Source: Oceanospirillum linum
Lineage (GTDB): Bacteria; Pseudomonadota; Gammaproteobacteria; Pseudomonadales; Halomonadaceae
DNA: 64,000 bases
Assembly: GCF_900182785.1 (NCBI RefSeq)
Contig: NZ_FXTS01000005.1
Location: forward strand, 124,001-188,000
Direction of reading: 5' to 3'
Positions 16,056-26,081 of the stretch are shown here, piece by piece (the first letter of the stretch is position 1; the number at the start of each line of letters is the position of its first letter). Position numbers and translations under genes: made by a program. The notes below the pieces were generated by a model that ran no database searches, was not told the DNA's origin, and was given only the letters and a program-made list of their open reading frames with translations.

Positions 16056-17693
16056 TTAATGGGCTTTGACGTTATCGGTTACTTTAAAGCTACCCATCAC
16101 CTCCTGCAGCTGATTACTCATCGTATTCAGATCATCAGCCAGGCTGAAGGTTTGCTGCCCACTTGCTAGGGCCTCCTTGAAGCGTTCATTCATCACACCG
16201 ATATTATCGCTGACCTCAGTAAAGTTTGTATTCTGGGTCTGTACTGCAGAGAGAATCTCTTCCGAGCAGTGACGGATATGGACAATCGACTCGTTGATCT
16301 CCTCCAGTCGGGTACTACTTGCCTCCACCAATGCTTTACTGTCTTTGGCAGCCTCCACACTCTGACGCATCACGCTGACCACACTGGCGGTTCCATTACG
16401 GATCGCTTCCACCATTGTTTGGACCTCCAGCGTGGAGTCATGGGTTTTACCCGCCAGGGAACGCACCTCATCAGCCACCACTGCAAAACCCCGCCCCGCC
16501 TCACCGGCACGTGCCGCTTCAATCGCAGCATTCAGAGCCAACAAGTTGGTCTGCTCTGCAATGGTGCCGATCACATCGATCACCCCTTCAATGCGATCAC
16601 TGCTCTCCTGCAACCGCTTGATAGTTTCCTCTGCACCAGAGACCTGTTCCACCAGCTGCTCCATATGAGCCGTGGACTCCTGCACCACTGTCAGTCCGTT
16701 AGCAACCCGATTATAACCCTGATCACTGGCAGCAGCGATACGCTCTACCGCACAGGATACCGATTGCGAAGCCTCCTGGGTCGCCAGCATACCTCTATGA
16801 ACCTTCTGACTCTGCTCGCTCTGTTTCAGAGTACGCCCTTTCGCCTCTTCACTGGTCTGGGAGAGTTCATTCGCCATAGGGATAAGACGAACCACGGTTC
16901 TCATCACATTAGCCACTGCCTGATCGGTTTTAGCCAGAAAATGGTTAAAGGAGCGAGCCAGATCACCGATCTCATCTTTGCGGCTTTCCGGCAGCCGCTG
17001 CGAGAGGTCACCCTCTCCGTTGCCCAAATCCTCCACCAGCCGGTACATGGCGTTAATCGGCTTAAGCACAAATGAACGCAGGCCACCCAGAAGGACAAGA
17101 ATCAGCAACGCCAGAAGCAGTGAAAACAACATACTGGTGTATTGGGATTGTTTTGCTTTCTGCACCGCTACCGTCAGCGCGGCCTGGGTAGCCTCATCCT
17201 GACGGGTCATCAGTTCGCCGATACGTCCATAAATAGCACTGGCAGCCTCATCAAACTCAGCCATTAACAGGTTACCCTGGGAGGGGCCACCGTCAATATA
17301 CCCCTGAGCCACCCTCTTACCTGTAGCATAATAAGCTTCAAAAACCGGCAGCAACTCCCGGTAGGATGTCACGTGTTCTTCATCAAGTTGCAGCATCTCA
17401 TTCAGACGCTGACGGAAAATCTGTGCATTCTCCTCCGCAACCTCAAAGCCATCATTCAGCCCATCCTGAGCCCGTGTCGCACTGATATCCGTTAGCCACT
17501 GCTGCACCTGAATGACCGCCACCTGCATATCATGTGCTTTATTCAACTGAGGAATACGTTTCTGCTCTAAGTGTTCAACCTGTGCAATAACGTGACGGGC
17601 TTCGCTACGTAGCATAACCACCTGAGCTATCAGGAAAGTAATAGAGATAATAGTAAAAAATAGCGCTTTATTACGTAAGGTATTTAGAAACAT
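16056..17693 (-). CDS. Methyl-accepting chemotaxis protein with helical periplasmic domain
   Basis: 545 residues. Membrane helices at about 11-27 and 190-206 bracket a periplasmic domain that is almost all helix and rich in Q, E and A, as in four-helix-bundle (4HB-like) sensors. A HAMP domain follows (LRSFVLKPINAMYRLVEDLG), then the signalling domain with tip EQTNLLALNAAIEAARAGEA. The C-terminus (FKVTDNVKAH) has no tether pentapeptide. The ATG at 17693 has weak upstream spacing (AGAATTTCTT). It has no che neighbours and presumably joins a shared array. Confidence 0.92.
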   Translation of the reverse strand: MFLNTLRNKALFFTIISITFLIAQVVMLRSEARHVIAQVEHLEQKRIPQLNKAHDMQVAVIQVQQWLTDISATRAQDGLNDGFEVAEENAQIFRQRLNEMLQLDEEHVTSYRELLPVFEAYYATGKRVAQGYIDGGPSQGNLLMAEFDEAASAIYGRIGELMTRQDEATQAALTVAVQKAKQSQYTSMLFSLLLALLILVLLGGLRSFVLKPINAMYRLVEDLGNGEGDLSQRLPESRKDEIGDLARSFNHFLAKTDQAVANVMRTVVRLIPMANELSQTSEEAKGRTLKQSEQSQKVHRGMLATQEASQSVSCAVERIAAASDQGYNRVANGLTVVQESTAHMEQLVEQVSGAEETIKRLQESSDRIEGVIDVIGTIAEQTNLLALNAAIEAARAGEAGRGFAVVADEVRSLAGKTHDSTLEVQTMVEAIRNGTASVVSVMRQSVEAAKDSKALVEASSTRLEEINESIVHIRHCSEEILSAVQTQNTNFTEVSDNIGVMNERFKEALASGQQTFSLADDLNTMSNQLQEVMGSFKVTDNVKAH

Positions 17694-17864
17694 AAGAAAT
17701 TCTCAAACCGGGAAGGACTCTGTACAGAAAAAACAGGAGTTACTCAATATTACTACACAGATACATTAATACACACTAAAGTAATAAACTACCCGATCAT
17801 CCTTGATCAATATTAATGGTTGATATGTCACGACATTGGTCAGCAAACACGTTCTCTGGTGCCA

Positions 17865-18554
17865 TCACTGACCATAAGCACGCTCTTTCTCCTTCAGATA
17901 ATCCAGATACTTCATTGCCTGATCAAGTCCAGGCTCATTATCCTCCCAGCTGATCTCACCATCACCGTTCAGGTCTTCACCTGACAGGATCTGTTCCGCA
18001 AGTAAAACCAGTTTGGGTGCCTCACCGGACAGGTCGCTGTAACGGGGCGCATGAATAATCTGATCAGCCAGTGCCAGCAACTGTTGGCCGCGCTCCAGCA
18101 CTGAATCGGCGCTCAGGGTAATCTGCTCCCCATGAAACTCAATCGCATCGGAGGCATCATTCTGCTCCATGGCAAGCTCTACCCGATCCTTAACATGGTT
18201 AACCGCTTTCAGCAGGCCGTAACTGCTAACGGCTCCACTCTCTGCACTTGCCGGTGCCAGAGTATGGCGGATATGTATCGCATGCATTTTGACCCAGTCA
18301 GAATCCTGGGCACGCTGCATGGCAAGGGAGGCATGAGTATGAATAAGCTCAGCATCAGAGCGTGCAATTGCCAATAAGCCCTGCTGCCCCCGGATATCGG
18401 TAGCCACATCATCAATATAGGACATAGCCACAGGCCCGGCACCGCCATCCTCATCATAGCCCGCTTCGATCTCCTGAATATTATCGCTGGCACAACCTGC
18501 AAGAATTGCAAATATCAAAGCCAGGGGTAACCGTTTTCCTACCCGCAGTTTCAT
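17865..18554 (-). CDS. Lipoprotein with C-terminal EF-hand
   Basis: 229 residues from ATG 18554, chosen because AAGGAG lies 9 bases upstream and it gives a clean lipoprotein signal (MKLRVGKRLPLALIFAILAGC, cleavage before the cysteine in LAGC). The mature part is helical, with repeated AMEQ and HAIHIRHTL segments. Near the end is DLNGDGEISWEDNEPG, an EF-hand loop expected to bind calcium. No family name is recognised. The downstream neighbour is a chemoreceptor 171 bases away. Confidence 0.8.
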   Translation of the reverse strand: MKLRVGKRLPLALIFAILAGCASDNIQEIEAGYDEDGGAGPVAMSYIDDVATDIRGQQGLLAIARSDAELIHTHASLAMQRAQDSDWVKMHAIHIRHTLAPASAESGAVSSYGLLKAVNHVKDRVELAMEQNDASDAIEFHGEQITLSADSVLERGQQLLALADQIIHAPRYSDLSGEAPKLVLLAEQILSGEDLNGDGEISWEDNEPGLDQAMKYLDYLKEKERAYGQ

Positions 18555-18678
18555 CAGTATCTCCTTAATCATTCTCGTCATCTTTTTTATATCAGGTAGC
18601 AAAAATCAGCAACGCGTTTTTTGATCTCTTTTTATTCCGGTCAGAGTTTCAACTTATGCCCGTCAGAGTTTCAACGGA

Positions 18679-21060
18679 TCAGGGCGTTAACAAGATCGTA
18701 AATTGGCTTTGGCTGAATGACTCTTCAAGCTGTCGGGCCTTCTGCTGCTCCGGTGAGCACTGGCTCATACGACCTGACAATCCCTGAGCCGCAAACAGCT
18801 TACGCCATTCCGTTAACCGATTCTGATTCAAACTTTTAAATGCGGATGCCGCCAGGACGCTATCTCCCTGTTGCTCAAGCAAAGCCATGCGCTCTTCTTC
18901 TGAGGCAAAGTAGCAATAATTCAGCCTCAGATCCTTTTTATCCTGCAGAATCTGACTTATTTTCAGTGCATAGCCTTTCTGATTAGCCGTCAGTTCAGCC
19001 TGCAGCAGCTCCAGAACGACAGGCTCAAGAGGAATATCACCACTTTTCATCAGACTGGTGCCAACGTCTTTTAGTGTCAGCAGTGCGCCGTAGGGCTGTA
19101 GCGTATACTTAAGATAGGCAAAGGTTCCTTTCTGGCTGGCGGCCAGAAGCAGTTCTTTAACAATGGCAGAAGCTCCCACGTTCAGCTCTTCACCTTTTTT
19201 ATCCAGCTTCAGCTCCAGCTCGATCCGGTCACTGGCATCCTCCAGCATTGAAAATGCTGTTTTTACCGGTAAGTTGAGATTAGCCAGACCGCCTTTCATC
19301 TCCATATCCAGCTTATTAAAACCAAAGCCCAGTTCACCTTTCAGGCTATCAGGGGTGATCTCAAACTGAATTTTATTATCCATGACCCCTTCATCAAATA
19401 CGATCTCAGCGTAGTATTCACTGTAAGGACTGATATCCGGGAGGTTCAGGCCGGACTGATCAATATTCAGGTTTACTTTAAGCGGTGCCGTTTGCAGGTC
19501 GCCATTCATCAGCCAGTGACTCTGGCCATTCAGCCATAGCTCCGCAGCCCAGGGAAACGGTTTTTTTGCGGGGTATCGGGGCTGATCCAGCTGTAACGAG
19601 GTGAGTTCAAGCTGGGTCAGGGGTGCATCCGTAAGATTCAGGTCACGAAAGTCAACTTTCTGGTTTAAGAGCTGAATCGCTTTCCCTGTGTAGCGCACCT
19701 CATAGGCTGTCGGAGCCTGATCGGGCTGAGCCTCAGCGATAACACCTGAATCATCAGAGTGAGAGGGTTGACCAGCTTCAGGCGGCACTTTTGCAGAAGA
19801 GGCTTGTGTGGTGGACTCTTTTGCCTCCGCCAGTTCAAATTTAAGGTCGCCGTTGGCCAGTTCAAGAACACCGGTCTGAATCTCTGCTGACTCGGTATCA
19901 GCATGGATACTGAGCATCTTCAGGTCGATGCTTTGCAGCAGAAAATCCAACCCCGGCTGGTTCACCGAAAGCGTTTCAAGCATCACCTGCTCTACCCCTA
20001 CAACAGCCTTAGGGTCAGCATGCTGCAGATCGGCAATATCCACCTGAATATCAAGCCCATTCAGAGCAAAGTGCTTCAGTGCGTATTTATCAGAGGGTAC
20101 ATCTTCCGCTTCCGGCTCAGGTTGTGTTTCAGCAGCTTGAGGGGAAGCCTTGTTGGCTGCCTGCCAAATCAGATTATTCAGCTGAAGATCACCTGTCACC
20201 TGTGCTTTGAGAGATGATAAGGCGGTCTTCTCTGTTGCACCGGCCTCATTTGGCATTTCCGATACAAGCTGACGAACAGAAATATCAAGTTCTGTATCAA
20301 GAGCAACCTGTAATGCTTCAGGTATCTGCGCCAGCCACTGCTGATCCGGTGCAAAATCCACTATCTTCAGCATAAGGTCTGCGGAAGGCTCTGCAGATAA
20401 CGGCGATAATGTGCCGGTTAAGTTGATTTCGCCCCCGGCAGTTGCCAGCTCCATCTGTAGAGATGACAGTGTCTCCGGTTGATCTGTATAGAAAGGGTTG
20501 AAAAGAAGACGCTTCAGCTGCAGATCAGGCAGGCCGTTTTTTTCGCTGTTAACGTTCAGGTCACTGATTTCAAGGCTATTAAGATGCACCACAAACTCAG
20601 ATGCAGAGGCCTCAGCAGGATCATTACCGGCCAGATCTTCGCTGTTATTCTCCGGGCCCTGCGCCTCAGAAGTAAACACCTGCTGCCATTGGCCGATGCT
20701 CAAACCTGCAACCTGCCAGCCCGCTTCCGTTTCTGCCGGTAACTGCCGATAGCCTACCTGACCGCCCTCCAGCTTAACAAACAGCTGCAGAGGCTCTCCC
20801 GCCAGTACGCTATATCGGGTCTGGATATCCAATGAGTCCAGGGTAAAAGCCGACGCACCCTCACCCACAGACAACTTCTCAACAATCAGAGAAAGTGGGA
20901 ACCAGTCTATCTGGGTATGGCCCACCTGAATCTTATACGGTTCAGCAAAATGGTTGACCAGCCGGGTGTGCCAACCCTGACTCAGGGCGATCAGAATGAA
21001 TAGAATAAAAACAGTTACAGCGATAATCAGGGTGCGTAACCCAGAGAGCAGAAATTTCAT
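18679..21060 (-). CDS. DUF748 / AsmA-like large envelope protein
   Basis: 793 residues. One N-terminal membrane helix (about 8-28) is followed by a long, beta-rich periplasmic region. IQVGHTQIDWFPLSLIVEKLSV and LDSLDIQTRYSVLAGEPLQLFVKLEGG mark the AsmA/DUF748 repeat-type fold, now grouped with bridge-like lipid-transfer proteins. A low-complexity stretch rich in E, P and A lies at about 310-330 and again at about 420-450. Lipid transport or outer-membrane assembly is likely by family, but not shown. It is divergent from the DUF945 gene across 220 bases. Confidence 0.8.
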   Translation of the reverse strand: MKFLLSGLRTLIIAVTVFILFILIALSQGWHTRLVNHFAEPYKIQVGHTQIDWFPLSLIVEKLSVGEGASAFTLDSLDIQTRYSVLAGEPLQLFVKLEGGQVGYRQLPAETEAGWQVAGLSIGQWQQVFTSEAQGPENNSEDLAGNDPAEASASEFVVHLNSLEISDLNVNSEKNGLPDLQLKRLLFNPFYTDQPETLSSLQMELATAGGEINLTGTLSPLSAEPSADLMLKIVDFAPDQQWLAQIPEALQVALDTELDISVRQLVSEMPNEAGATEKTALSSLKAQVTGDLQLNNLIWQAANKASPQAAETQPEPEAEDVPSDKYALKHFALNGLDIQVDIADLQHADPKAVVGVEQVMLETLSVNQPGLDFLLQSIDLKMLSIHADTESAEIQTGVLELANGDLKFELAEAKESTTQASSAKVPPEAGQPSHSDDSGVIAEAQPDQAPTAYEVRYTGKAIQLLNQKVDFRDLNLTDAPLTQLELTSLQLDQPRYPAKKPFPWAAELWLNGQSHWLMNGDLQTAPLKVNLNIDQSGLNLPDISPYSEYYAEIVFDEGVMDNKIQFEITPDSLKGELGFGFNKLDMEMKGGLANLNLPVKTAFSMLEDASDRIELELKLDKKGEELNVGASAIVKELLLAASQKGTFAYLKYTLQPYGALLTLKDVGTSLMKSGDIPLEPVVLELLQAELTANQKGYALKISQILQDKKDLRLNYCYFASEEERMALLEQQGDSVLAASAFKSLNQNRLTEWRKLFAAQGLSGRMSQCSPEQQKARQLEESFSQSQFTILLTP

Positions 21061-21280
21061 TTACTCACAAAACTCGTTGGAAATAGCAGTTGAAAAAATC
21101 AGGTAAACACTTTGAAATGTTAGACCATTGCGCCAGCTTGTCTTTACTGATCAGCATCGTAATACTAGCACTGACCGGAAAGCGTGGTATGACAACAAAA
21201 ATTGTTGCCAATTAAAAGCCATCCTTGACTACTTTATCAGTAAAAATTAGCCCTACCTAAAAGAAACAGGATTATCTTGA

Positions 21281-22573
21281 ATGAACAAAATTACAGCAGG
21301 GATTTTGATCGGTGCTGGAGCCGTTGGCGCGGCCACTGCGGCTTATATCCCAGTGAAAGTCGGGGACACGGTACAGCAACAGATTACGCTCGCTGTAGCC
21401 TCAGCCAATGCGCAACAGGGCTCCTCCGGCCTTGAGATTCAGGTTATCGATTACCGGAAAAATGCCTACGACAGCTCACTGATAACCCGTATCCTGCTTA
21501 ACGAGCCATCGGTTATTCAGGCAGATGGCACTGCACCCTACATTGATATCAGCCACCAGATCAGTCATGGGTTCACAGGGGCGGAGTTTATTTCCGAGGT
21601 CGTTGTCACCGAGGAGATGAAAGAAAGCCTGAAAGACTTTGACGACAAAGTACCTCTGCACTTTGATGGCGAGATCTCGGCTGATAAGTCCGTCCTGAAC
21701 ACTTACATTGAAGGCTTCACTCTGACACCGGACAACGGCGTCATCAAAATGAAGCCCGGAATTATTCGCCTGAACTATGATGCCGGTGACGCGACCTACG
21801 ACCTTAACGGTATCTGGAATGGCCTTGAACTGAATGCTGAAGGAAACCAGCTGACCGTGGGTGAAACCAGCATTAAAGGCTCCGGCCAGCAGCAAACCGA
21901 ATTTATCTGGTCCTATAGTAATGATATCAATGTCAGCCATCTGGGCTTGAGCAATGACCGGATCGAGATTCAGTCAGCCTCTTTAAACCTGAATGACAAG
22001 CTGAATATCCAGAAACAACAAGCTGCGGATGAGACCATACATTACTCCGGCAACTGGTCGCTGGATAAACTGCACATCGCCCAGTTCGGTCAAACGCTGT
22101 ACGATTTTGAGCCCAGTGGTTTCTCCTACACGCTGAGCGGCCCGACGGTAAAGCAGACTGAAGCTCTGATGAAAGTTGCCCAGGAGATGGACAGCGAGCA
22201 GATGACGCCACAGGATGCCCAGGAGATTCTGCCTATTTTCGCCGATGTGGTAAACGCTGCAACGTTTAGTTTGCACGATGTTAATGTGGTAACCACTGAA
22301 GGGCGTATCAATGGTGATATGAACCTCAGCCTGGACACCAGTCAGCAGGAGCTGATCAAGGCTCTGAGCTTTCCTCCAATTCTGGCGCAATATGTGAAAC
22401 TGGAAAGCAACGCATCGGTAAACAAATCCCTGTTCAACTCTATGCCGGTCTTTTCTATGATGGCGATGCAATTGAATCAGATGGGAGCCTATCAGGAAGA
22501 TGAAGAGGATATGCTGATTCACGCACGGATGGAAAACGGTCAGCTAACGATCAATGATGTACTGATGCGCTGA
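21281..22573 (+). CDS. DUF945 (YdgA-like) protein
   Basis: 430 residues with an N-terminal hydrophobic segment (AGILIGAGAVGAATAAYIPV) that anchors or exports it. The body is beta-strand rich and matches DUF945, as in E. coli YdgA: QQITLAVASANA, then FIWSYSNDINVSHLGL. YdgA-type proteins are inner-membrane anchored and of unclear role, sometimes placed with AsmA-like proteins, which fits the divergent DUF748 neighbour. The ATG is preceded by weakly G-rich sequence only. Confidence 0.8.
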   Translation: MNKITAGILIGAGAVGAATAAYIPVKVGDTVQQQITLAVASANAQQGSSGLEIQVIDYRKNAYDSSLITRILLNEPSVIQADGTAPYIDISHQISHGFTGAEFISEVVVTEEMKESLKDFDDKVPLHFDGEISADKSVLNTYIEGFTLTPDNGVIKMKPGIIRLNYDAGDATYDLNGIWNGLELNAEGNQLTVGETSIKGSGQQQTEFIWSYSNDINVSHLGLSNDRIEIQSASLNLNDKLNIQKQQAADETIHYSGNWSLDKLHIAQFGQTLYDFEPSGFSYTLSGPTVKQTEALMKVAQEMDSEQMTPQDAQEILPIFADVVNAATFSLHDVNVVTTEGRINGDMNLSLDTSQQELIKALSFPPILAQYVKLESNASVNKSLFNSMPVFSMMAMQLNQMGAYQEDEEDMLIHARMENGQLTINDVLMR

Positions 22574-22792
22574 GTCGCTGGCGGTGGGTCACCGGTAACG
22601 ATCTCCTTTTCGCCGGACAACTCAAATCACCTGACTTTACCTGAATGCCGTGGGTTCTTCTGACCTGCGGCATTTTGATTTCTGGGCCGCCGGAAATTCC
22701 GTTCTGCTTCCGTCTGTATTAGAATAGCCGCCTTATTTGGATACAACACCCTATACACCGCAACCTTTTCACCGGAATAAAGCGAGCAGCCT

Positions 22793-23209
22793 ATGCGTAC
22801 GCCTGATATCGACGACCCTAAAACCCCTGAACTGGAAACCAATCAAACCAAAAACGGTTTTTTGTGCCTGGTTTCCCGCATGGTTATCGAAGAACGTATG
22901 CCCATTCGCTTTATGTACAAAACCGTCCCTGACCACCTCAATGACACGGGGTGGCGGATGTACAGTGGGTATGAATCTGAAGAATACCTTGCAGATGAGC
23001 TGAATAATATGATGACAGCGCCGGTTGAAGCCATGTGTAAAGCAGACCCAACCATCACAGACCTGGTGGACTATAACGCCGGAACAGTTTGGGAGCGCCC
23101 GCCGGGGTCGGCTGAAGATGGCTGGGAGCGTGTGTATGACTACATCATCCCATCCCCCAGTGTTGATGTTGATATCACCAATGATCCGGATGCGTTTAAA
23201 AACCTGTAA
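22793..23209 (+). CDS. DUF2185 / Imm33-like protein
   Basis: 138 residues. The arrangement CLVSRMVIEE, IRFMYKTVPD, then DTGWRMYSGYESEEYLADE and WERPPGS follows the DUF2185 domain, also called immunity protein Imm33 in polymorphic-toxin surveys. No toxin gene is adjacent, so an immunity role is unproven; many copies are orphans. The gene lies 145 bases ahead of purC on the same strand. Confidence 0.75.
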   Translation: MRTPDIDDPKTPELETNQTKNGFLCLVSRMVIEERMPIRFMYKTVPDHLNDTGWRMYSGYESEEYLADELNNMMTAPVEAMCKADPTITDLVDYNAGTVWERPPGSAEDGWERVYDYIIPSPSVDVDITNDPDAFKNL

Positions 23210-23285
23210 CCCTGGTTTCTATGTCGATTCGCCTCGGATTAAAACCCCTTGCTACAGATCTGATTTAAAGCCTTTCAGCCGGGTC

Positions 23286-23301
23286 GGTATCTCCAGATAC
23301 C
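23286..23301. promoter_or_regulatory. Short perfect palindrome upstream of purC
   Basis: GGTATCT-CC-AGATACC, located 54 bases before the purC ATG. It could be an operator or a small hairpin in the purC leader. It does not match the PurR box (ACGCAAACGTTTNCNT). Low certainty. Confidence 0.3.
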
Positions 23302-23354
23302 CACTATGCTGAGAGGCTTCTTAATTTTGACCGTTTCTTACAGGAACTGATGCC

Positions 23355-24473
23355 ATGAGCCCTGCAAACCCTTCCATTGCCAATCAAGTATTAGCCGTCA
23401 ACAACGACCTGCCAATCCGTACCCACCAGCCGGTTCATAGCGGCAAAGTCCGTTCTGTATACTGGCTGACGGAAGAGGACAGCCGTCGTCTGATTCAGGA
23501 GAAAGGCTATAACGTCCAGTCTGACGCCCCCCTGGCGATTATGGTCATCAGTGATCGCATCTCAGCATTCGACTGTATCTGGCACGGCGAAGGAGGCTTG
23601 CAAGGCGTTCCCGGCAAAGGGGCTGCACTGAATGCCATTTCAAACCACTGGTTCAAACTATTCCGTGAAAACGGTCTGGCAGACAGTCATATTCTGGATA
23701 TCCCGCACCCTTTTGTCTGGATCGTACAAAAAGCCAGACCCGTTATGATCGAAGCGATCTGCCGCCAATACATCACAGGTTCCATGTGGCGGGCATACAG
23801 CAAGGGTGAGCGTAACTTCTGCGGTATAGAGCTGCCGGAAGGCTTACAGAAGGACCAAAAGCTGCCGGAGCTGCTGATCACCCCATCGACCAAGGGTATC
23901 CTGAAGGGAATTCCGGGGGTTCCTGAGGCAGATGATGTGAATATTACCCGCGATAATATCCTGGATAATTTTGCTGCCTTTAACTTCAGGAGCCAGGACG
24001 ATATTGCTCAGTATGAAAAACTCCTGAAAGAGGGTTTTTCCGTAATCAGCGCCGCACTGGAAGCGCTGGATCAGGTCTTCGTAGATACTAAGTTTGAGTT
24101 TGGCTACGTTACAGATGCCGAAGGTAACGACAAACTGATCTACATGGATGAAGTGGGTACACCGGACTCATCCCGTATCTGGGATGGCCCGGCTTATCGT
24201 GAAGGCCAGGTGATCGAAAAATCCAAAGAGGGTTTCCGCCAGATGTTGCTGAACCACTTCCCGGAGCCGGATATTCTGCTGAACAAAGATCGCATGAATG
24301 AGCGTGAAGCATTAGCCCGTGACAATGCCCTGCCACTGGAAGCACTGATGGATGTATCCCGAACTTACATCGATATCGCTGAGAAAGTTACCGGAGAGAA
24401 ACTGCGGCTTTCCGACAACCCTAAGGGCGAAATTATCAGCATTCTGCGGGATCAATACGGGCTGATCGACTGA
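23355..24473 (+). CDS. purC: Phosphoribosylaminoimidazole-succinocarboxamide synthase (SAICAR synthase), long form
   Basis: 372 residues. Joins CAIR and aspartate with ATP hydrolysis in purine synthesis. Family blocks: HSGKVRSVYWL near 30, MVISDRISAFDCIWHGE near 65, then EAICRQYITGSMWRAY, LLITPSTKG and FVDTKFEFGY, and DEVGTPDSSRIWD. The length is that of the long bacterial form (about 367) rather than the 237-residue E. coli type. The start ATG follows an AGGA about 10 bases upstream. A terminator at 24505-24546 ends the unit. Confidence 0.96.
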   Translation: MSPANPSIANQVLAVNNDLPIRTHQPVHSGKVRSVYWLTEEDSRRLIQEKGYNVQSDAPLAIMVISDRISAFDCIWHGEGGLQGVPGKGAALNAISNHWFKLFRENGLADSHILDIPHPFVWIVQKARPVMIEAICRQYITGSMWRAYSKGERNFCGIELPEGLQKDQKLPELLITPSTKGILKGIPGVPEADDVNITRDNILDNFAAFNFRSQDDIAQYEKLLKEGFSVISAALEALDQVFVDTKFEFGYVTDAEGNDKLIYMDEVGTPDSSRIWDGPAYREGQVIEKSKEGFRQMLLNHFPEPDILLNKDRMNEREALARDNALPLEALMDVSRTYIDIAEKVTGEKLRLSDNPKGEIISILRDQYGLID

Positions 24474-24504
24474 TCACCGGCCAATCAGGTATAGCTGTAT
24501 CAAC

Positions 24505-24546
24505 AAAAACACCGCTGAGGCTCTGCTGCCGTCAGCGGTGTTTTTC
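24505..24546 (+). terminator. Rho-independent terminator after purC (bidirectional)
   Basis: AACACCGCTGA and TCAGCGGTGTT form an 11-bp perfect stem; the plus strand continues TTTCTCTC and the minus strand ends in a run of T as well. It sits between convergent purC and the EF-hand gene, so it serves both. Confidence 0.9.
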
Positions 24547-24562
24547 TCTCTACCAGGTCTGG

Positions 24563-25771
24563 CTAAACCTTCAGATCAATCTGCTGAACGGAGGCGATAC
24601 CTCCAGACTCCTTCAGGAATACACCTGATTCTCTGACATAACCCTGAGTTCTGTTGCCAGTTTCAGTTTTCAGAGCAAAAGGGGTTTGCTCCGACTTCAG
24701 ATAGATGGCGCCAACATCCTTGTCCAGTAATGCGTATAGCTCACTCTCACCCTCACCTTTTGGCACCCATATTTTCAGCTGACTGAAGACGGCATCATTC
24801 TCATCAATAAAACCGTTGCCATCATCATCGTATTGCGCCAGCTCTTCAAAACCATCACCACTTTGAGCACCAAATAACTCATTACCGGAGTTGATAACAC
24901 CATCGCCGTTAAGATCCAGTGCCAGATAGCCGGAACCCGCTAACAGCTCTGGCAGTGTTTCGTCTTCGCCATCTGCATCCAGATCAAACTGGAAGTGCAG
25001 CTTGTCACTCAGTCCGACACTGGGTCGGTCAAAGTTAATGACCAACGGGTCTTTCAGATTACCTTCTGAAAACTGAACAAAACTTTCAGACTGAAAGCTA
25101 CGGCTCATATTGAGATCAAGGGACAGTTCAAGTTCACGGCCATCCTCTGTAATCACCTTGCCCTTTGCCTCCATGTGCGTATGTTCTTCCTCATGATAAA
25201 AGGTTGTCGCACTGTAGGTTATCTGTTGCCCGTTGCTTGGTACAGTATTCTGGCCGGACGCTGCGCGCTGGTTAGCAGGCTTCATCGCATCCATCTGCTC
25301 CCCGAGCCCACGCAGCTTCTGTATATCCTTCAGATCTTCTTCTGACAAATGGGAGTCATCCAGCGAGATTCTCAGGCCAAACATCTGCTCCATTAGCTGA
25401 ACAAAGGCCAACATGCGCAGATCGGCTATCGCTTCAGCATCCATTGCCAACCCATTATCAAGCGGATCAGTTGATACACTGGGTGCATTCGTCCCCACAG
25501 AATCAGAGGGTGCCTGCTCCTGAGCATCAGCCTGACGGCCCGGCACCGGAAAACGGTCATAGGTATCATCTCCGGCAGCGCCCTGAGAAGCGGTGTTAGC
25601 TGACCCGTAGTAGCTCAGCGAAACCTGGGTGGCATCTGTTTTATTCTGGTAAGTCAGCACCTGATCTTTACCGTCAGTGCGTTTCACAATCTGCAGAGAC
25701 TCTTCCTTTGTCAGTCGCTGAATAGCCTCATGACTGGAGCGCAGATTAAACTGTCCTTGTTGAATCTTCAT
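24563..25771 (-). CDS. EF-hand calcium-binding protein, unassigned
   Basis: 402 residues from ATG 25771, where TTGAGGTG provides a ribosome site; the longer reading would need a TTG start 12 bases upstream. There is no signal peptide. Around residues 270-345 are several calcium-type loops: DLDADGEDE, DLNGDGVINSGNELFG and DDDGNGFIDENDAVF. The last two are classic EF-hand or dockerin-like loops followed by FSQLKIW. Such proteins recur in gammaproteobacteria with unknown function. The N-terminal half is polar and probably disordered. Confidence 0.75.
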   Translation of the reverse strand: MKIQQGQFNLRSSHEAIQRLTKEESLQIVKRTDGKDQVLTYQNKTDATQVSLSYYGSANTASQGAAGDDTYDRFPVPGRQADAQEQAPSDSVGTNAPSVSTDPLDNGLAMDAEAIADLRMLAFVQLMEQMFGLRISLDDSHLSEEDLKDIQKLRGLGEQMDAMKPANQRAASGQNTVPSNGQQITYSATTFYHEEEHTHMEAKGKVITEDGRELELSLDLNMSRSFQSESFVQFSEGNLKDPLVINFDRPSVGLSDKLHFQFDLDADGEDETLPELLAGSGYLALDLNGDGVINSGNELFGAQSGDGFEELAQYDDDGNGFIDENDAVFSQLKIWVPKGEGESELYALLDKDVGAIYLKSEQTPFALKTETGNRTQGYVRESGVFLKESGGIASVQQIDLKV

Positions 25772-26081
25772 AAAACACCTCAAGTCCGGCTGATCACCGG
25801 AAGCTACTTATTTACAAACAGGTTGATATATAAATCGGGGGTACATTGAGTTTCCTATCGGCAGATATGAACTTTAGGTAAATGAAATATTCTCATCCAG
25901 AAATCATAAAATCATCCTTGAATCTATAAAGGTAGTCCGATGCCTCTCTGGTGTCCTGCAAGATCCGACTTAAAATTTGACATCAGACGGGTATTGAAAA
26001 AGCTCTATCTGCATCCCATCTCTTGAGTTAATAACCGTAAAAAACATATACGCCATACTATTTTCAGAAAAAGGATCTCCA

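Noticed and set aside
16269..17075. 268-residue plus-strand frame
   Set aside because: It lies wholly antisense to a clear chemoreceptor gene; long antisense frames are common over such codon usage.
22842..23209. Imm33-like gene as part of a polymorphic toxin or contact-dependent inhibition locus
   Set aside because: No toxin, Rhs, secretion or other immunity gene is near; the neighbours are purC and DUF945.
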